A DNA stretch of 64,000 nucleotides, from the NCBI GenBank assembly GCA_900635495.1, contig LR134136.1, positions 3,658,001-3,722,000 of the forward strand. The letters are read 5' to 3'. The notes under the pieces were generated by a model. It was not told where the DNA came from, ran no database searches, and saw only the letters and a list, made by a program, of their open reading frames with translations. Source of the DNA: Atlantibacter hermannii (GTDB lineage: Bacteria; Pseudomonadota; Gammaproteobacteria; Enterobacterales; Enterobacteriaceae). Made by a program: the position numbers and the translations under genes. This document shows positions 15,889 to 25,716 of this stretch, piece after piece. The first letter of the stretch is position 1; the number at the start of each line of letters is the position of its first letter.

Positions 15889-18755
15889 TCATTCACTTTA
15901 CGCTCAACGGCAGCGCGCATCAGTTGGATGCCCAACCGGGCGCTAACGTTCAGAAATTGCTGTTCGGGCTGGGCATGCATTCGGTGCGCAACAGCGATGA
16001 CGGCTTCGGGTTCGCAGGTTCAGACGTAATCCTGTTTAATAGCCGCCTGATTAACGCCTCGCTACTGATTGCCGCCCAGTTGCAAAATGCGCAGATCAAA
16101 ACGGCGGAATCGTTAGGCAAATGGAATCAACTCAGCCTGGTGCAGCAGGCCATGGTAGACGTCGGGGTGGTGCAGTCGGGGTATAACGATCCCGCCGCCG
16201 CGCTGATTATTACCGAATTACTGGATCGTATCGCCACGCCGAGCCGCGACGAGATCGACGATGCGTTGTCGGGCCTGTTCAGCCGTGATGCGGGCTGGCA
16301 GCAATATTATCAGGTGATCGATCTGGCGGTGGCGCGCAAAGCCGACCCCAGCGTCGCCTGCCACGCTGCGCCGACGTTCCGCGACGATCTGACGGTGGTG
16401 GGTAAGATCCACCCGAAAACCGACGCCGCCAAAATGGTTCAGGCCAAACCTTGCTATGTCGAAGACCGGATTACCTCCGACGCCTGCACCATCAAAATGC
16501 TGCGCAGCCCGCATCCACACGCGCTGATTACCCACCTTGATGTCAGTAAAGCGGAAGCGCTGCCCGGCGTGGTGCACGTCATTACCTGGCGCAACTGCCC
16601 TGATATCTATTACACCCCTGGCGGGCAGAGCGCGCCGGAACCCTCACCGCTTGACCGTCGCATGTTCAGTAAAAAACTGCGTCACGTGGGTGACCGCGTC
16701 GCGGCGGTGGTCGCTGAGAGCGAAGAGATCGCCTTGCAGGCGTTGAAGCTTATCGAGGTGGAATACCACGTATTAAAACCGGTGATGTCGATTGATGAAG
16801 CCATGGCGGACGACGCGCCGGTGGTGCATGACGAGCCGGTGGTTTACGTTGCTGGCGCGCCGGATACGCTGGAAGAAGATAATAAAAAAGCGGTCCAGCG
16901 CGATGAACATATGATCATCAACTTCCCGATTGGCTCGCGTCCGGCGAAGAATATCGCCGCCAGCATACGCGGCCATATTGGCGACGTAGCGCGCGGCTTT
17001 GCCGAAGCGGACGTCATCATTGAACGCACCTATTCGTCAACTCAGGCCCAGCAATGCCCGACCGAAACCCATATCTGCTTTACCCGAATGGATGGCGATC
17101 GGCTGGTGATCCATGCGTCAACCCAGGTGCCGTGGCACGTACGTCGCCAGGTGGCGCGTATCGTCGGCCTGAAGCAAAACAAAGTGCATGTGATTAAAGA
17201 GCGCGTCGGCGGTGGATTCGGATCGAAGCAGGATATTTTGCTGGAAGAAGTGTGCGCCTGGGCCACCTGCGTGACGGGCCGTCCGGTTTATTTCCGCTAC
17301 ACCCGGGAAGAAGAGTTTATTGCTAACACTTCACGCCATGTGGCGAAAGTCACCGTGAAGCTGGGGGCGAAAAAAGACGGACGCTTAACGGCGATCAACA
17401 TGGATTTCCGCGCCAACACCGGGCCGTTCGGCAACCATTCGTTGACCGTGCCCTGTAACGGACCGGCGCTCTCATTACCGCTCTACCCCTGCGATAACGT
17501 CGATTTCCAGGTCACGACCTATTACAGCAACATCTGCCCAACTGGCGCTTATCAGGGCTACGGTGCGCCAAAAGGCAATTTCGCCATCACCATGGCGCTG
17601 GCGGAGCTGGCGGAGCAGTTGCAGATCGACCAACTGGAGATGATTGAACGTAACCGCGTTCACGAAGGCCAGGAGCTGAAGATCCTCGGTGCGATTGGCG
17701 AAGGTAAAGCGCCGACGTCGGTACCGTCCGCCGCCAGTTGCGCGCTGGAAGAGATCCTGCGCCAGGGCCGGGAGATGATCCAGTGGGATTCGCCGAAACC
17801 GAACCAGGGCGACTGGAAGACTGGACGCGGGGTGGCGATCATCATGCAGAAATCGGGGATCCCGGATATCGATCAGGCGAACTGCATGATCAAACTGGAA
17901 TCTGACGGCACGTTCATTGTGCATTCCGGCGGCGCGGATATCGGCACCGGACTCGATACGGTAGTCAGCAAACTCTCGGCCGAAGTGCTGCGCTGCCCAC
18001 TGGAAGATGTGCATGTGATTTCCGGTGATACCGACCACGCCCTGTTTGATAAAGGCGCGTATGCCTCATCCGGCACCTGTTTCTCCGGCAACGCGGCGCG
18101 CATGGCGGCCGAAAATCTCCTGAAGAAAATCCAGTTCCACGGCGCGCAAATGCTTGGCGAGCCGGAAAGCGACGTGACGATTGTGGCACCCGGAATTGTG
18201 CGCGGTAAAAAAGGTGAAGTGACCTATGCGCAGATTGCCCATAAAGCGGAAACCGGTACCGGCTTCGGTACGCTGGTCGCAACAGCTTGCTACATCACGC
18301 CGGAGTTCGCCTTCCCGTATGGCGCAAACTTTGCCGAAGTGGCGGTGAATACCCGCACCGGGGAGATTCGGCTGGATAAATTCTACGCCCTGCTCGACTG
18401 CGGCACGCCGGTTAACCCGGATCTCGCGCTGGGGCAAATTTATGGCGCAACGCTGCGCGCCATAGGGCATAGCCTGATGGAAGAGATTATTTATGACGCC
18501 GGGGGCCATCCTGTTACCCGTGATTTACGCAGCTACGGCGCACCAAAAATTGGCGATATCCCCCGTGATTTCCGGGCGGTGTTAGTGCCAAGCGATGACA
18601 AAGTTGGGCCATTCGGCGCGAAGTCCATTTCTGAAATTGGCGTTAACGGGGCCGCCCCGGCTATCGCGACCGCCATTCATGACGCATGCCAGGTCTGGCT
18701 GCGGGAATGGCACTTCACACCGGAAAAAATTCTTAGTGCATTAGGAAAATTGTAA
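15885..18755 (+). CDS. xdhD: XdhD, molybdenum-binding hydroxylase subunit (probable purine hydroxylase)
   Basis: An intact 956-residue protein, the same length as E. coli XdhD. Residues 1 to about 155 align with the 2Fe-2S domain of xanthine dehydrogenases but contain no cysteine, so this domain cannot bind the usual clusters. The rest is the molybdopterin part: GGGFGSKQD, TGAYQGYGAPKGN and FGAKSISEIGVNGAAPAI, where E917 aligns with the catalytic glutamate of the family. The protein groups with selenium-dependent molybdenum hydroxylases; yqeB, yqeC and mocA nearby support that. It probably hydroxylates or reduces a purine such as xanthine or urate, with YgfM and YgfK as redox partners; this is inference. 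Confidence 0.9.
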   Translation: MIIHFTLNGSAHQLDAQPGANVQKLLFGLGMHSVRNSDDGFGFAGSDVILFNSRLINASLLIAAQLQNAQIKTAESLGKWNQLSLVQQAMVDVGVVQSGYNDPAAALIITELLDRIATPSRDEIDDALSGLFSRDAGWQQYYQVIDLAVARKADPSVACHAAPTFRDDLTVVGKIHPKTDAAKMVQAKPCYVEDRITSDACTIKMLRSPHPHALITHLDVSKAEALPGVVHVITWRNCPDIYYTPGGQSAPEPSPLDRRMFSKKLRHVGDRVAAVVAESEEIALQALKLIEVEYHVLKPVMSIDEAMADDAPVVHDEPVVYVAGAPDTLEEDNKKAVQRDEHMIINFPIGSRPAKNIAASIRGHIGDVARGFAEADVIIERTYSSTQAQQCPTETHICFTRMDGDRLVIHASTQVPWHVRRQVARIVGLKQNKVHVIKERVGGGFGSKQDILLEEVCAWATCVTGRPVYFRYTREEEFIANTSRHVAKVTVKLGAKKDGRLTAINMDFRANTGPFGNHSLTVPCNGPALSLPLYPCDNVDFQVTTYYSNICPTGAYQGYGAPKGNFAITMALAELAEQLQIDQLEMIERNRVHEGQELKILGAIGEGKAPTSVPSAASCALEEILRQGREMIQWDSPKPNQGDWKTGRGVAIIMQKSGIPDIDQANCMIKLESDGTFIVHSGGADIGTGLDTVVSKLSAEVLRCPLEDVHVISGDTDHALFDKGAYASSGTCFSGNAARMAAENLLKKIQFHGAQMLGEPESDVTIVAPGIVRGKKGEVTYAQIAHKAETGTGFGTLVATACYITPEFAFPYGANFAEVAVNTRTGEIRLDKFYALLDCGTPVNPDLALGQIYGATLRAIGHSLMEEIIYDAGGHPVTRDLRSYGAPKIGDIPRDFRAVLVPSDDKVGPFGAKSISEIGVNGAAPAIATAIHDACQVWLREWHFTPEKILSALGKL

Positions 18756-18760
18756 TTGAG

Positions 18761-18783
18761 CAGGCCGCTTCGGCGGCCTGTTT
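18761..18783 (+). terminator. Terminator after xdhD
   Basis: CAGGCCGC (18761-18768), the stable tetraloop TTCG, GCGGCCTG (18773-18780), then TTT. It ends the ygfK-ssnA-ygfM-xdhD run. Confidence 0.8.
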
Positions 18784-18927
18784 CCAACGATTCAATGCCT
18801 CACAACATAAGCGTCTGCATAAAGCGCGTGTACCGGCTCAGGGCTTGCTGTACCTGAAATTCGGGTGATTTAGGGCAGATAATTATTAATTGAATCAGAT
18901 GATCAAATTTACTCATGAGGTGAAGGG

Positions 18928-20322
18928 ATGTCTGATATATCAAACAAGGGTTCGGATCTTATTTATGAGTTAGATGATAATCCTCCGTTTCATCAAACCC
19001 TGCTTGGCGCCATAACCCATCTGTTGGCCATTTTTGTTCCGATGGTCACCCCGGCGTTGATCGTCGGCGCGGCGCTGCAACTCTCAACTGAAACCACTTC
19101 TTATCTGGTTTCTATGGCGATGATCGCCTCGGGTGTGGGCACCTGGCTCCAGGTAAACCGCTACGGTCATGTCGGCTCCGGTTTATTATCCATTCAGTCA
19201 GTCAATTTTTCGTTCGTTACCGTGATGATTGCGCTGGGCAGCAGCATGAAAAGCGACGGGCTGCACGAAGAGCTGATTATGTCGTCGCTGCTGGGCGTGT
19301 CGTTCGTCGGCGCGTTTCTCGTGGTCGGTTCATCGTTTATTCTTCCCTATCTGCGCCGCGTCATTACCCCCACGGTGAGCGGCGTGGTGGTGCTGATGAT
19401 CGGGCTCAGCCTGATTAAGGTCGGCATTATTGATTTCGGCGGCGGCTTCGCCGCAAAAAGCAGCGGCACCTTCGGCAATTACGAGAACATCGGCGTGGGT
19501 TTGCTGGTCTTGCTGGTGGTTATCGGCTTTAACTGCTGCCGCAGCCCGCTGTTGCGCATGGGCGGCATCGCGATTGGGCTGATTGTCGGTTATATCGTGT
19601 CGTTTTGCCTCGGCATGGTGGACTTCAGCAGTATGCGCAATCTGCCACTGGTTACCGTACCGATCCCCTTTAAATACGGTTTTGAATTCAACTTTCATCA
19701 CTTCCTGGTGGTCGGCACCATTTATCTGCTGAGTGTACTGGAAGCCGTCGGTGATATTACCGCCACCGCGATGGTCTCGAACCGGCCCATTAAAGGCGAA
19801 GAGTATCAGTCACGCCTCAGGGGCGGCGTGCTGGCTGACGGGCTGGTGTCGGTCATTGCTTCCGCCGTAGGCTCATTGCCGCTGACCACCTTTGCTCAAA
19901 ACAACGGCGTGATCCAGATGACCGGCGTGGCTTCCCGCTACGTGGGGCGCTTTATCGCCGTGATGCTGGTGATCCTCGGGCTTTTCCCCGGCATTGGCCG
20001 TTTCTTTACCACCATCCCTGCCCCGGTGCTCGGCGGCGCAATGACGCTGATGTTCTCTATGATCGCCATCGCCGGGATCCGCATCATTATCACCAACGGC
20101 CTGAAGCGCCGGGAAACCCTGATCGTTGCCACTTCGCTGGGGCTGGGCCTTGGCGTTTCTTACGATCCGGCGATTTTCCAGGTGCTGCCCGCCTCCATTT
20201 ATGTACTGGTTGAAAACCCCATTTGCGCAGGTGGCCTGACCGCCATTCTGTTGAATTTGTTGATTCCGCTCGGGCAGAAAGACGAAAAACCACTGCCCCA
20301 TGTGTTGAAAGAACTGGATTAA
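18928..20322 (+). CDS. xanQ: Xanthine permease XanQ (NCS2 family)
   Basis: A 464-residue inner-membrane proton symporter (E. coli XanQ, 466 aa) with about 14 hydrophobic segments. NCS2 motifs include the N-terminal HLLAIFVPMVTPALIVG segment, the QSVNFSF motif, the EAVGDITATAMVS stretch with a substrate-site glutamate and aspartate, and FAQNNGVIQMTGVASR. It imports xanthine for the hydroxylase and deaminase genes around it. Start ATG 18928 has GAGGTGAAGGG upstream. guaD follows after 16 bases, so the two are probably one transcript. Confidence 0.93.
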   Translation: MSDISNKGSDLIYELDDNPPFHQTLLGAITHLLAIFVPMVTPALIVGAALQLSTETTSYLVSMAMIASGVGTWLQVNRYGHVGSGLLSIQSVNFSFVTVMIALGSSMKSDGLHEELIMSSLLGVSFVGAFLVVGSSFILPYLRRVITPTVSGVVVLMIGLSLIKVGIIDFGGGFAAKSSGTFGNYENIGVGLLVLLVVIGFNCCRSPLLRMGGIAIGLIVGYIVSFCLGMVDFSSMRNLPLVTVPIPFKYGFEFNFHHFLVVGTIYLLSVLEAVGDITATAMVSNRPIKGEEYQSRLRGGVLADGLVSVIASAVGSLPLTTFAQNNGVIQMTGVASRYVGRFIAVMLVILGLFPGIGRFFTTIPAPVLGGAMTLMFSMIAIAGIRIIITNGLKRRETLIVATSLGLGLGVSYDPAIFQVLPASIYVLVENPICAGGLTAILLNLLIPLGQKDEKPLPHVLKELD

Positions 20323-20338
20323 GACGTAAGGAGCACAT

Positions 20339-21654
20339 ATGTCAGGTGAACAGACGCTAAAAGCCGTACGCGGCAGCTTTCTCGATATTACCCGCACCGT
20401 GGAACATCCGGAGGAAATCGAGTCCGCGTTGCGCTTTATCGAGGACGGACTGCTGCTGATCCGCGACGGTAAAGTCGCGTGGTTTGGCGAATGGGAAGAC
20501 GGAAAAGCACAAATCCCCTCTTCGATTCGCGTACGCGATTACCGGGGCAAAATCGTGGTGCCGGGGTTTGTGGATACCCACATCCACTATCCGCAAAGTG
20601 AAATGGTCGGTGCATACGGTGAACAACTGCTGGAGTGGCTGAATAAACATACTTTCCCGACGGAGCGGCGCTATCAGGATGCGGAATACGCCCGCGAAAT
20701 GTCGACGTTCTTTCTCAAACAGTTATTACGCAACGGCACCACGACGGCGCTGGTATTCGGTACGGTGCATCCGGAATCGGTGGACGCGCTGTTTGAGGCC
20801 GCCAGCCAAATTAATATGCGGATGATCGCCGGGAAAGTAATGATGGACCGCAACGCGCCGGACTATCTGCTGGACGATGCTGAAAGCAGCTATCTACAGA
20901 GTAAGGCGCTGATTGAGCGCTGGCATAAAAATGGCCGCCTGCTGTACGCCATTACCCCGCGCTTCGCGCCGACCTCGACGCCGCAACAACTTGCCATGGC
21001 ACAGCGGCTGCGCGAAGAGTATCCGGACACCTGGCTGCACACTCATCTCTGTGAGAACAAGCAGGAAATCGCCTGGGTAAAAGAACTGTACCCGGAACAC
21101 GACGGTTATCTGGATGTGTACCACCAGTACGGGCTCACCGGGAAACGCAGCGTGTTTGCGCACTGTGTGCATCTGGAAGACAAAGAGTGGGATTGCCTGA
21201 GCAAAACCGGCTCCAGTATCGCGTTTTGTCCGACGTCCAACCTTTATCTCGGCAGCGGGTTATTCAATCTCCAGCAGGCATGGCGCAAAAAAATCAAAGT
21301 GGGCATCGGCACGGACATCGGCGCGGGCACCACTTTCAATATGCTTCAGACGCTGAATGAGGCTTACAAAGTTGTGCAGTTGCAGGGCTACCGGCTTTCG
21401 GCCTACGAGGCATTTTATCTTTCAACTCTGGGCGGGGCGCACGCGCTGGGTCTGGATCACTGCATCGGCAACTTCGCGCTGGCAAAGAGGCCGATTTTGT
21501 GGTGCTGGAACCCACCGCCACACCGCTTCAGCAGCTGCGCTACGACAACTCCGTCTCTCTGGTCGACAAGTTGTTCGTGATGATAACGCTCGGCGACGAT
21601 CGCTCAATTTACCGTACTTATGTCGATGGCCGTCTGGTTTATGAACGCACTTAA
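20339..21654 (+). CDS. guaD: Guanine deaminase GuaD (one-base frameshift near the C-terminus)
   Basis: Converts guanine to xanthine and ammonia in the cytoplasm. Zinc and catalytic motifs are visible: VDTHIHYPQ, HTHLCENKQE, FAHCVHLED and GTDIGAGTT. One base is missing near 21476-21481 (GNFA[P]GKEADFVV is expected); the remaining 57 codons (ADFVVLEPTATPLQQ... to VDGRLVYERT) are in the next frame and end at 21654. Restoring the base gives 438 aa against 439 in E. coli. Its product xanthine feeds the same pathway as XanQ, which lies 16 bases upstream. Confidence 0.92.
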
Positions 21655-21708
21655 AACAAACAAAGTATCCCGGTAATTCGCCTGCAGAAACGCGCTAAGG
21701 GTGTCCAT

Positions 21709-21738
21709 CCCGTTCGCTGACGTCAATCAGCGAACGGG
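21709..21738 (+). repeat. Twelve-base-pair inverted repeat between guaD and ghxQ
   Basis: Perfect arms CCCGTTCGCTGA (21709-21720) and TCAGCGAACGGG (21727-21738) around CGTCAA. No T-run follows. It may be an operator, an mRNA-processing hairpin or a weak terminator; the sequence does not decide. Confidence 0.6.
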
Positions 21739-21807
21739 CCGGGCACACCACAGCCAACGCGACTGCAACGTGAAGTACGAAAGATAATAAATAACGAGGG
21801 CATCACT

Positions 21808-23178
21808 ATGTCTGGCGACACACTACCCACAACACCCGGCGCCGCGCAACCGCGCAACGCCCTGGATCATTTCTTCAAAATCTCTGAGCGCGGCAGCACC
21901 ACACGCCAGGAAATACTGGCGGTTTAACCACCTTTCTGGCGATGGTCTATTCCGTCATCGTCGTGCCGGGGATGTTAGGCAAAGCGGGTTTCCCGCCCGG
22001 CGCGGTGTTTGTCGCTACCTGTCTGGTGGCGGGCTTTGGCTCCCTGCTGATGGGGCTGTGGGCCAATCTGCCAATGGCAATCGGCTGCGCGATTTCTCTT
22101 ACCGCCTTCACCGCTTTCAGCCTGGTGCTCGGCCAGCAGATCAGCATTCCGGTGGCGCTCGGCGCGGTGTTTCTGATGGGCGTTATTTTTACCGCCATTT
22201 CCGTGACTGGCGTGCGCACCTGGATTTTGCGTAACCTGCCGATGGGTATTGCCCACGGCACCGGGATTGGCATCGGCCTGTTCCTGTTATTGATTGCCGC
22301 CAATGGCGTCGGCATGGTGATTAAAAATCCGCTGGAAGGTTTGCCGGTGGCGCTTGGGGCTTTTACCTCATTCCCGGTCATGATGAGCCTGCTGGGGCTG
22401 GCGATGATCTTCGGGCTGGAGAAATCCCGCATTCCGGGCGGGATCCTGTTAGTAATTATCGGCATTTCCATTATTGGGCTTATCTTCGATCCGGCGGTGA
22501 AATTCCACGGGCTGGTGGCGATGCCGAGTCTGGCGGGCGAAGATGGCAAATCGCTGATGTTTAGCCTCGACATTATGGGTGCGCTGCAACCACACGTCCT
22601 GCCAAGCGTGCTGGCGCTGGTGATGACAGCGGTATTCGACGCCACCGGCACCATCCGCGCCGTGGCAGGCCAGGCCAATTTGCTGGATAAAGATAACCAG
22701 ATTATCAACGGCGGTAAGGCACTGACCAGCGACTCCGTGAGCTCGATTTTCTCGGGGTTAAATGGGTGCCGCACCGGCAGCGGTGTATATCGAGTCGGCC
22801 GCAGGGACGGCAGCGGGCGGTAAAACCGGCCTGACGGCGGTAGTGGTTGGCGCGCTGTTCCTGCTGATCCTGTTCTTATCGCCGCTTTCGTATCTGATCC
22901 CAGGCTACGCCACTGCGCCTGCGCTGATGTACGTCGGTCTGCTGATGCTGAGCAATGTATCAAAACTCAATTTTAACGATTTTATCGATGCCATGTCCGG
23001 GCTGGTCTGCGCGGTCTTTATTGTGCTGACCTGTAATATCGTCACCGGGATTATGCTGGGTTTCGTCACGCTGGTGGTAGGACGGGTATTTGCCCGCGAA
23101 TGGGATCGCTTAAATATCGGTACGGTCGCCATTGCCGCGATATTAGTGATTTTCTACGCCGGAGGCTGGGCGATTTAA
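21808..23178 (+). CDS. ghxQ: Guanine/hypoxanthine permease GhxQ (two compensating frameshifts)
   Basis: An AzgA-type purine permease of the NCS2 superfamily, E. coli YgfQ/GhxQ, 455 aa. ATG 21808 starts MSGDTLPTT. One G is missing near 21921 (RQEILAG is expected), and one A is extra in 22760-22762 just before the conserved GAAPAAVYIESAAGT stretch. The two changes cancel, giving 456 aa. Multiple hydrophobic helices are plain, including GFPPGAVFVATCLVAGFGSLLMG (partly) and the C-terminal FYAGGWAI. It imports guanine or hypoxanthine, the substrate of GuaD. It ends at a bidirectional terminator facing ygfT. Confidence 0.9.
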
Positions 23179-23197
23179 TGCGCTGCTAAACAAAAAA

Positions 23198-23222
23198 CCC
23201 GCTTCACGAAGCGGGTTTTTTT
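23198..23222. terminator. Bidirectional terminator between ghxQ and ygfT
   Basis: CCCGCTT (23198-23204), CACG, AAGCGGG (23209-23215), then seven T; six A precede the stem, so it works on both strands for the convergent genes. Confidence 0.85.
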
Positions 23223-23233
23223 ATGGGCTGGCG

Positions 23234-25178
23234 TTAACAGACCGCCGTATATTCAGCGCAGCGTTCAAACACCGTCACTATATCCCGCGCCGCCTGATGG
23301 CCTGCCGCCATTGCCGTTACCACCAAATCCGCACCGTGTACCGCGTCGCCGCCCGCAAATACCTTGTCACAGGTGGTCTGGGTCGCCAGTCGCTGTCCGC
23401 CGCCGGTGATGATTAACCCGTCATCATCGCAACGAACCCCGCTGCCCTGTAGCCACGGCATTGAATGAGGACGGAAGCCAAAAGCCATAATCAGCACGTC
23501 GGCGGGCAGCTCAAATTCAGAACCGGCGACGGGGCCGCGGACGCCGCCGCCCGTCAGCGCCTGGTTCACCCATTTCAGTACGGATAAGCCCAATACCACT
23601 CACCTCACCACGCGCATTACGAACGATGTACTGCGGTTGAACGTTAAATAAAAACGCCACGCCCTCTTCCCTGGCATTGGTCACTTCTTTGCGCGATCCG
23701 GGCATGCTGGCCTCATCCCGGCGATAGGCACAGGTCACGCTGGCCGCCTCCGCGCCGCACCGATGTACGCAGGCAATCCATCGCCGTATCGCCGCCGCCG
23801 AGCACCACCACCTGCTTGCCTTGCAGGTCAATCCACGGGTAGTCGGCAGAGGCCTCAAGCCCCATGACCCGCCGGGTATTGGCAATCAGGAACGGCAATG
23901 CCTGAATCACTCCAGGCGCATCTTCATGCGCCAGTCCGGCGGTCATTAACCCGTAAGTCCCTGTCGCAAGGAACACGGCGTCGTACGCCTCGGTCAACTG
24001 ATGAAAGGATTTATCGCGGCCAATCTCGCAGTTGAGATGGAACCGGATGCCCATCTCGCTGAAGATTTCGCGCCGCTGGGTTAACAGCGCTTTATCCAGT
24101 TTGAAGGAAGGAATGCCGAAGGTCAGCAGCCCGCCGATTTCCGGGTGGCGATCGTATACGTCGACGTTGATCCCGCGCGGGCAAGGAAGTCGGCGCAGCC
24201 TAATCCGGCAGGCCCGGCGCCGATCACCGCCACCCGCTCGCGGCGCGGCGGTGTGGGAACACATCCGGGTCGCCAGCCCATTTGCAAAGCGCTGTCGGTG
24301 ATATAGCGCTCCAGATTCCCCACGGCTACCGGGCCGCTACGGTTTTTCAGGGTGCATGCGCCCTCACACAGGCGATCCTGCGGGCAAACGCGGCCGCAAA
24401 TCTCCGGCAGTGAGCTGGTCTGATGGGAAAGCTGTGCCGCTTCTTTGATCCGGCCTTGCTGTACCAGACGCAGCAGATCAGGTATGGCGTTATGCACCGG
24501 GCAGGTCCAGTTGCACTGGGCTTTCTGCGCGCAATAGAGGCAGCGCTCGCTTTCATAACTGGCCTGGGTTTCATTCAGGCCTGCGTAGATCTCTTTAAAA
24601 TCACGTTTGCGCTCGGCGGCGGCGCGCTTTTCTGCCCCTTTGCGCGGTGGTTTATGCAGGATACGTTTACCTGTCGGTTCGGGCGTCATTAAGCCCGGGT
24701 TTGCCGCCTGCCGCTGCCGGGCGCGACGCAGTTTGTCGAGGCTATTGCCATCCATAAGACGCAATGCCTGAGTCGGACAGTGGATGACGCAAGCCGGGCC
24801 TGCGGGCCCGGCGGAGTGGCACAAATCGCATTTTTGCGCCTTTATGCCAGGCTCGTGCGGAGCGACAACAATATCTATCGCACCAAACGGACAGGCCACC
24901 AGGCAGCTTTTACAACCGATACAGCGCCCTGAATCCAGTTGGATCACATCGCGGTCGTAGTGCAGCGCGCCAACGGGGCAGCTCCGTACGCAGGGCGCGT
25001 TCAGACAGTGTTTACAGGCCACCGCGCTGCTCTGCTCGCCATCAGAAACGACGCGAATACGCGGCAGATAATCGCTGCGCCGCTGCGGCCAACCATCATG
25101 ATGCGCCACCACACAGGCAACCTCACAAGCACGACAACCGATACACTCCCTGGCATCGGCGACAATAAATCTGTTCAT
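23234..25178 (-). CDS. ygfT: AegA/YgfT-type iron-sulfur flavoprotein (three frameshifts)
   Basis: The N-terminal ferredoxin-like part has four 4Fe-4S motifs (CIGCRACEVAC, CKHCLNAPCVRSCP, CIGCKSCLVACP, and CDLC with CVIHCP). A GltD-like oxidoreductase follows, with CLYC...CNWTCP, CGRVCPQDRLCEGAC, AVIGAGPAGLGCA and VVVLGGGDTAMDC. AegA and YgfT of E. coli are needed for formate-dependent urate breakdown, so this is probably an electron carrier in that route. One base is missing at 24172-24174, and one is extra at each of 23747-23748 and 23531-23534. Correction gives 647 aa, between E. coli YgfT (639) and AegA (659). ATG 25178 is preferred over 25184 because AAAGG lies six bases before it. Confidence 0.88.
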
Positions 25179-25716
25179 AAGCATCCTTTACGTTTCGGTT
25201 TGTGAAATTACGTTACGTAAAGCAATGCAAGAACCGGGCGATTGTGCGATTCCCATCCGACGGGAGGTAAATAGTGTGAATGCAATCAAATTAACCCCGA
25301 CAAAACTGTGGCAGGTGCGTGACAGGCGCGACGGTGGCGCTCTCAGAATGAGAGGTAAAAACACAGCGGCAGAGAATGCAGGGATAAAAGCGATCCTGAA
25401 ACCGCGAGATACGATGAATCACAACGACGTTTTCCCGTTATCAAACTGAGAATCCACGGTGTTATCACCTGCCAGTCCTGGCGATACGCCGCGCTTTACC
25501 CCTGCCAAAAGCGGCAACTTTGTGACCCTCTGCGCGTTTTTACCCTTTCCTGCGGCCTGAATGAAAACCTGGCATCGTCTGCGCATGATCGCCGGGTTGG
25601 CAACCGTCATTACATTGCGGCTGATCCGGGTCGTCAGCGACCGCCGTCAGAGGAAGCCGTATCCACGCAGGCCAGGTGTTGTCGTCTGCTCGCGGGTTAA
25701 CATAAGGAAGGCATTC
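25179..25716. other. ygfT-uacT divergent intergenic region
   Basis: This 538-base stretch lies between divergent ygfT and uacT. I see no credible gene, terminator or clear operator. A TTACGTAA palindrome is near 25212. It must carry both promoters, but I cannot place them with confidence. Confidence 0.5.

Noticed and set aside
25209..25240. Possible sigma-54 promoter of ygfT on the minus strand (TTGCA at 25223-25227)
   Set aside because: The -12 box is good but the -24 box reads TCGCCC and lacks the invariant GG, so I did not call it.
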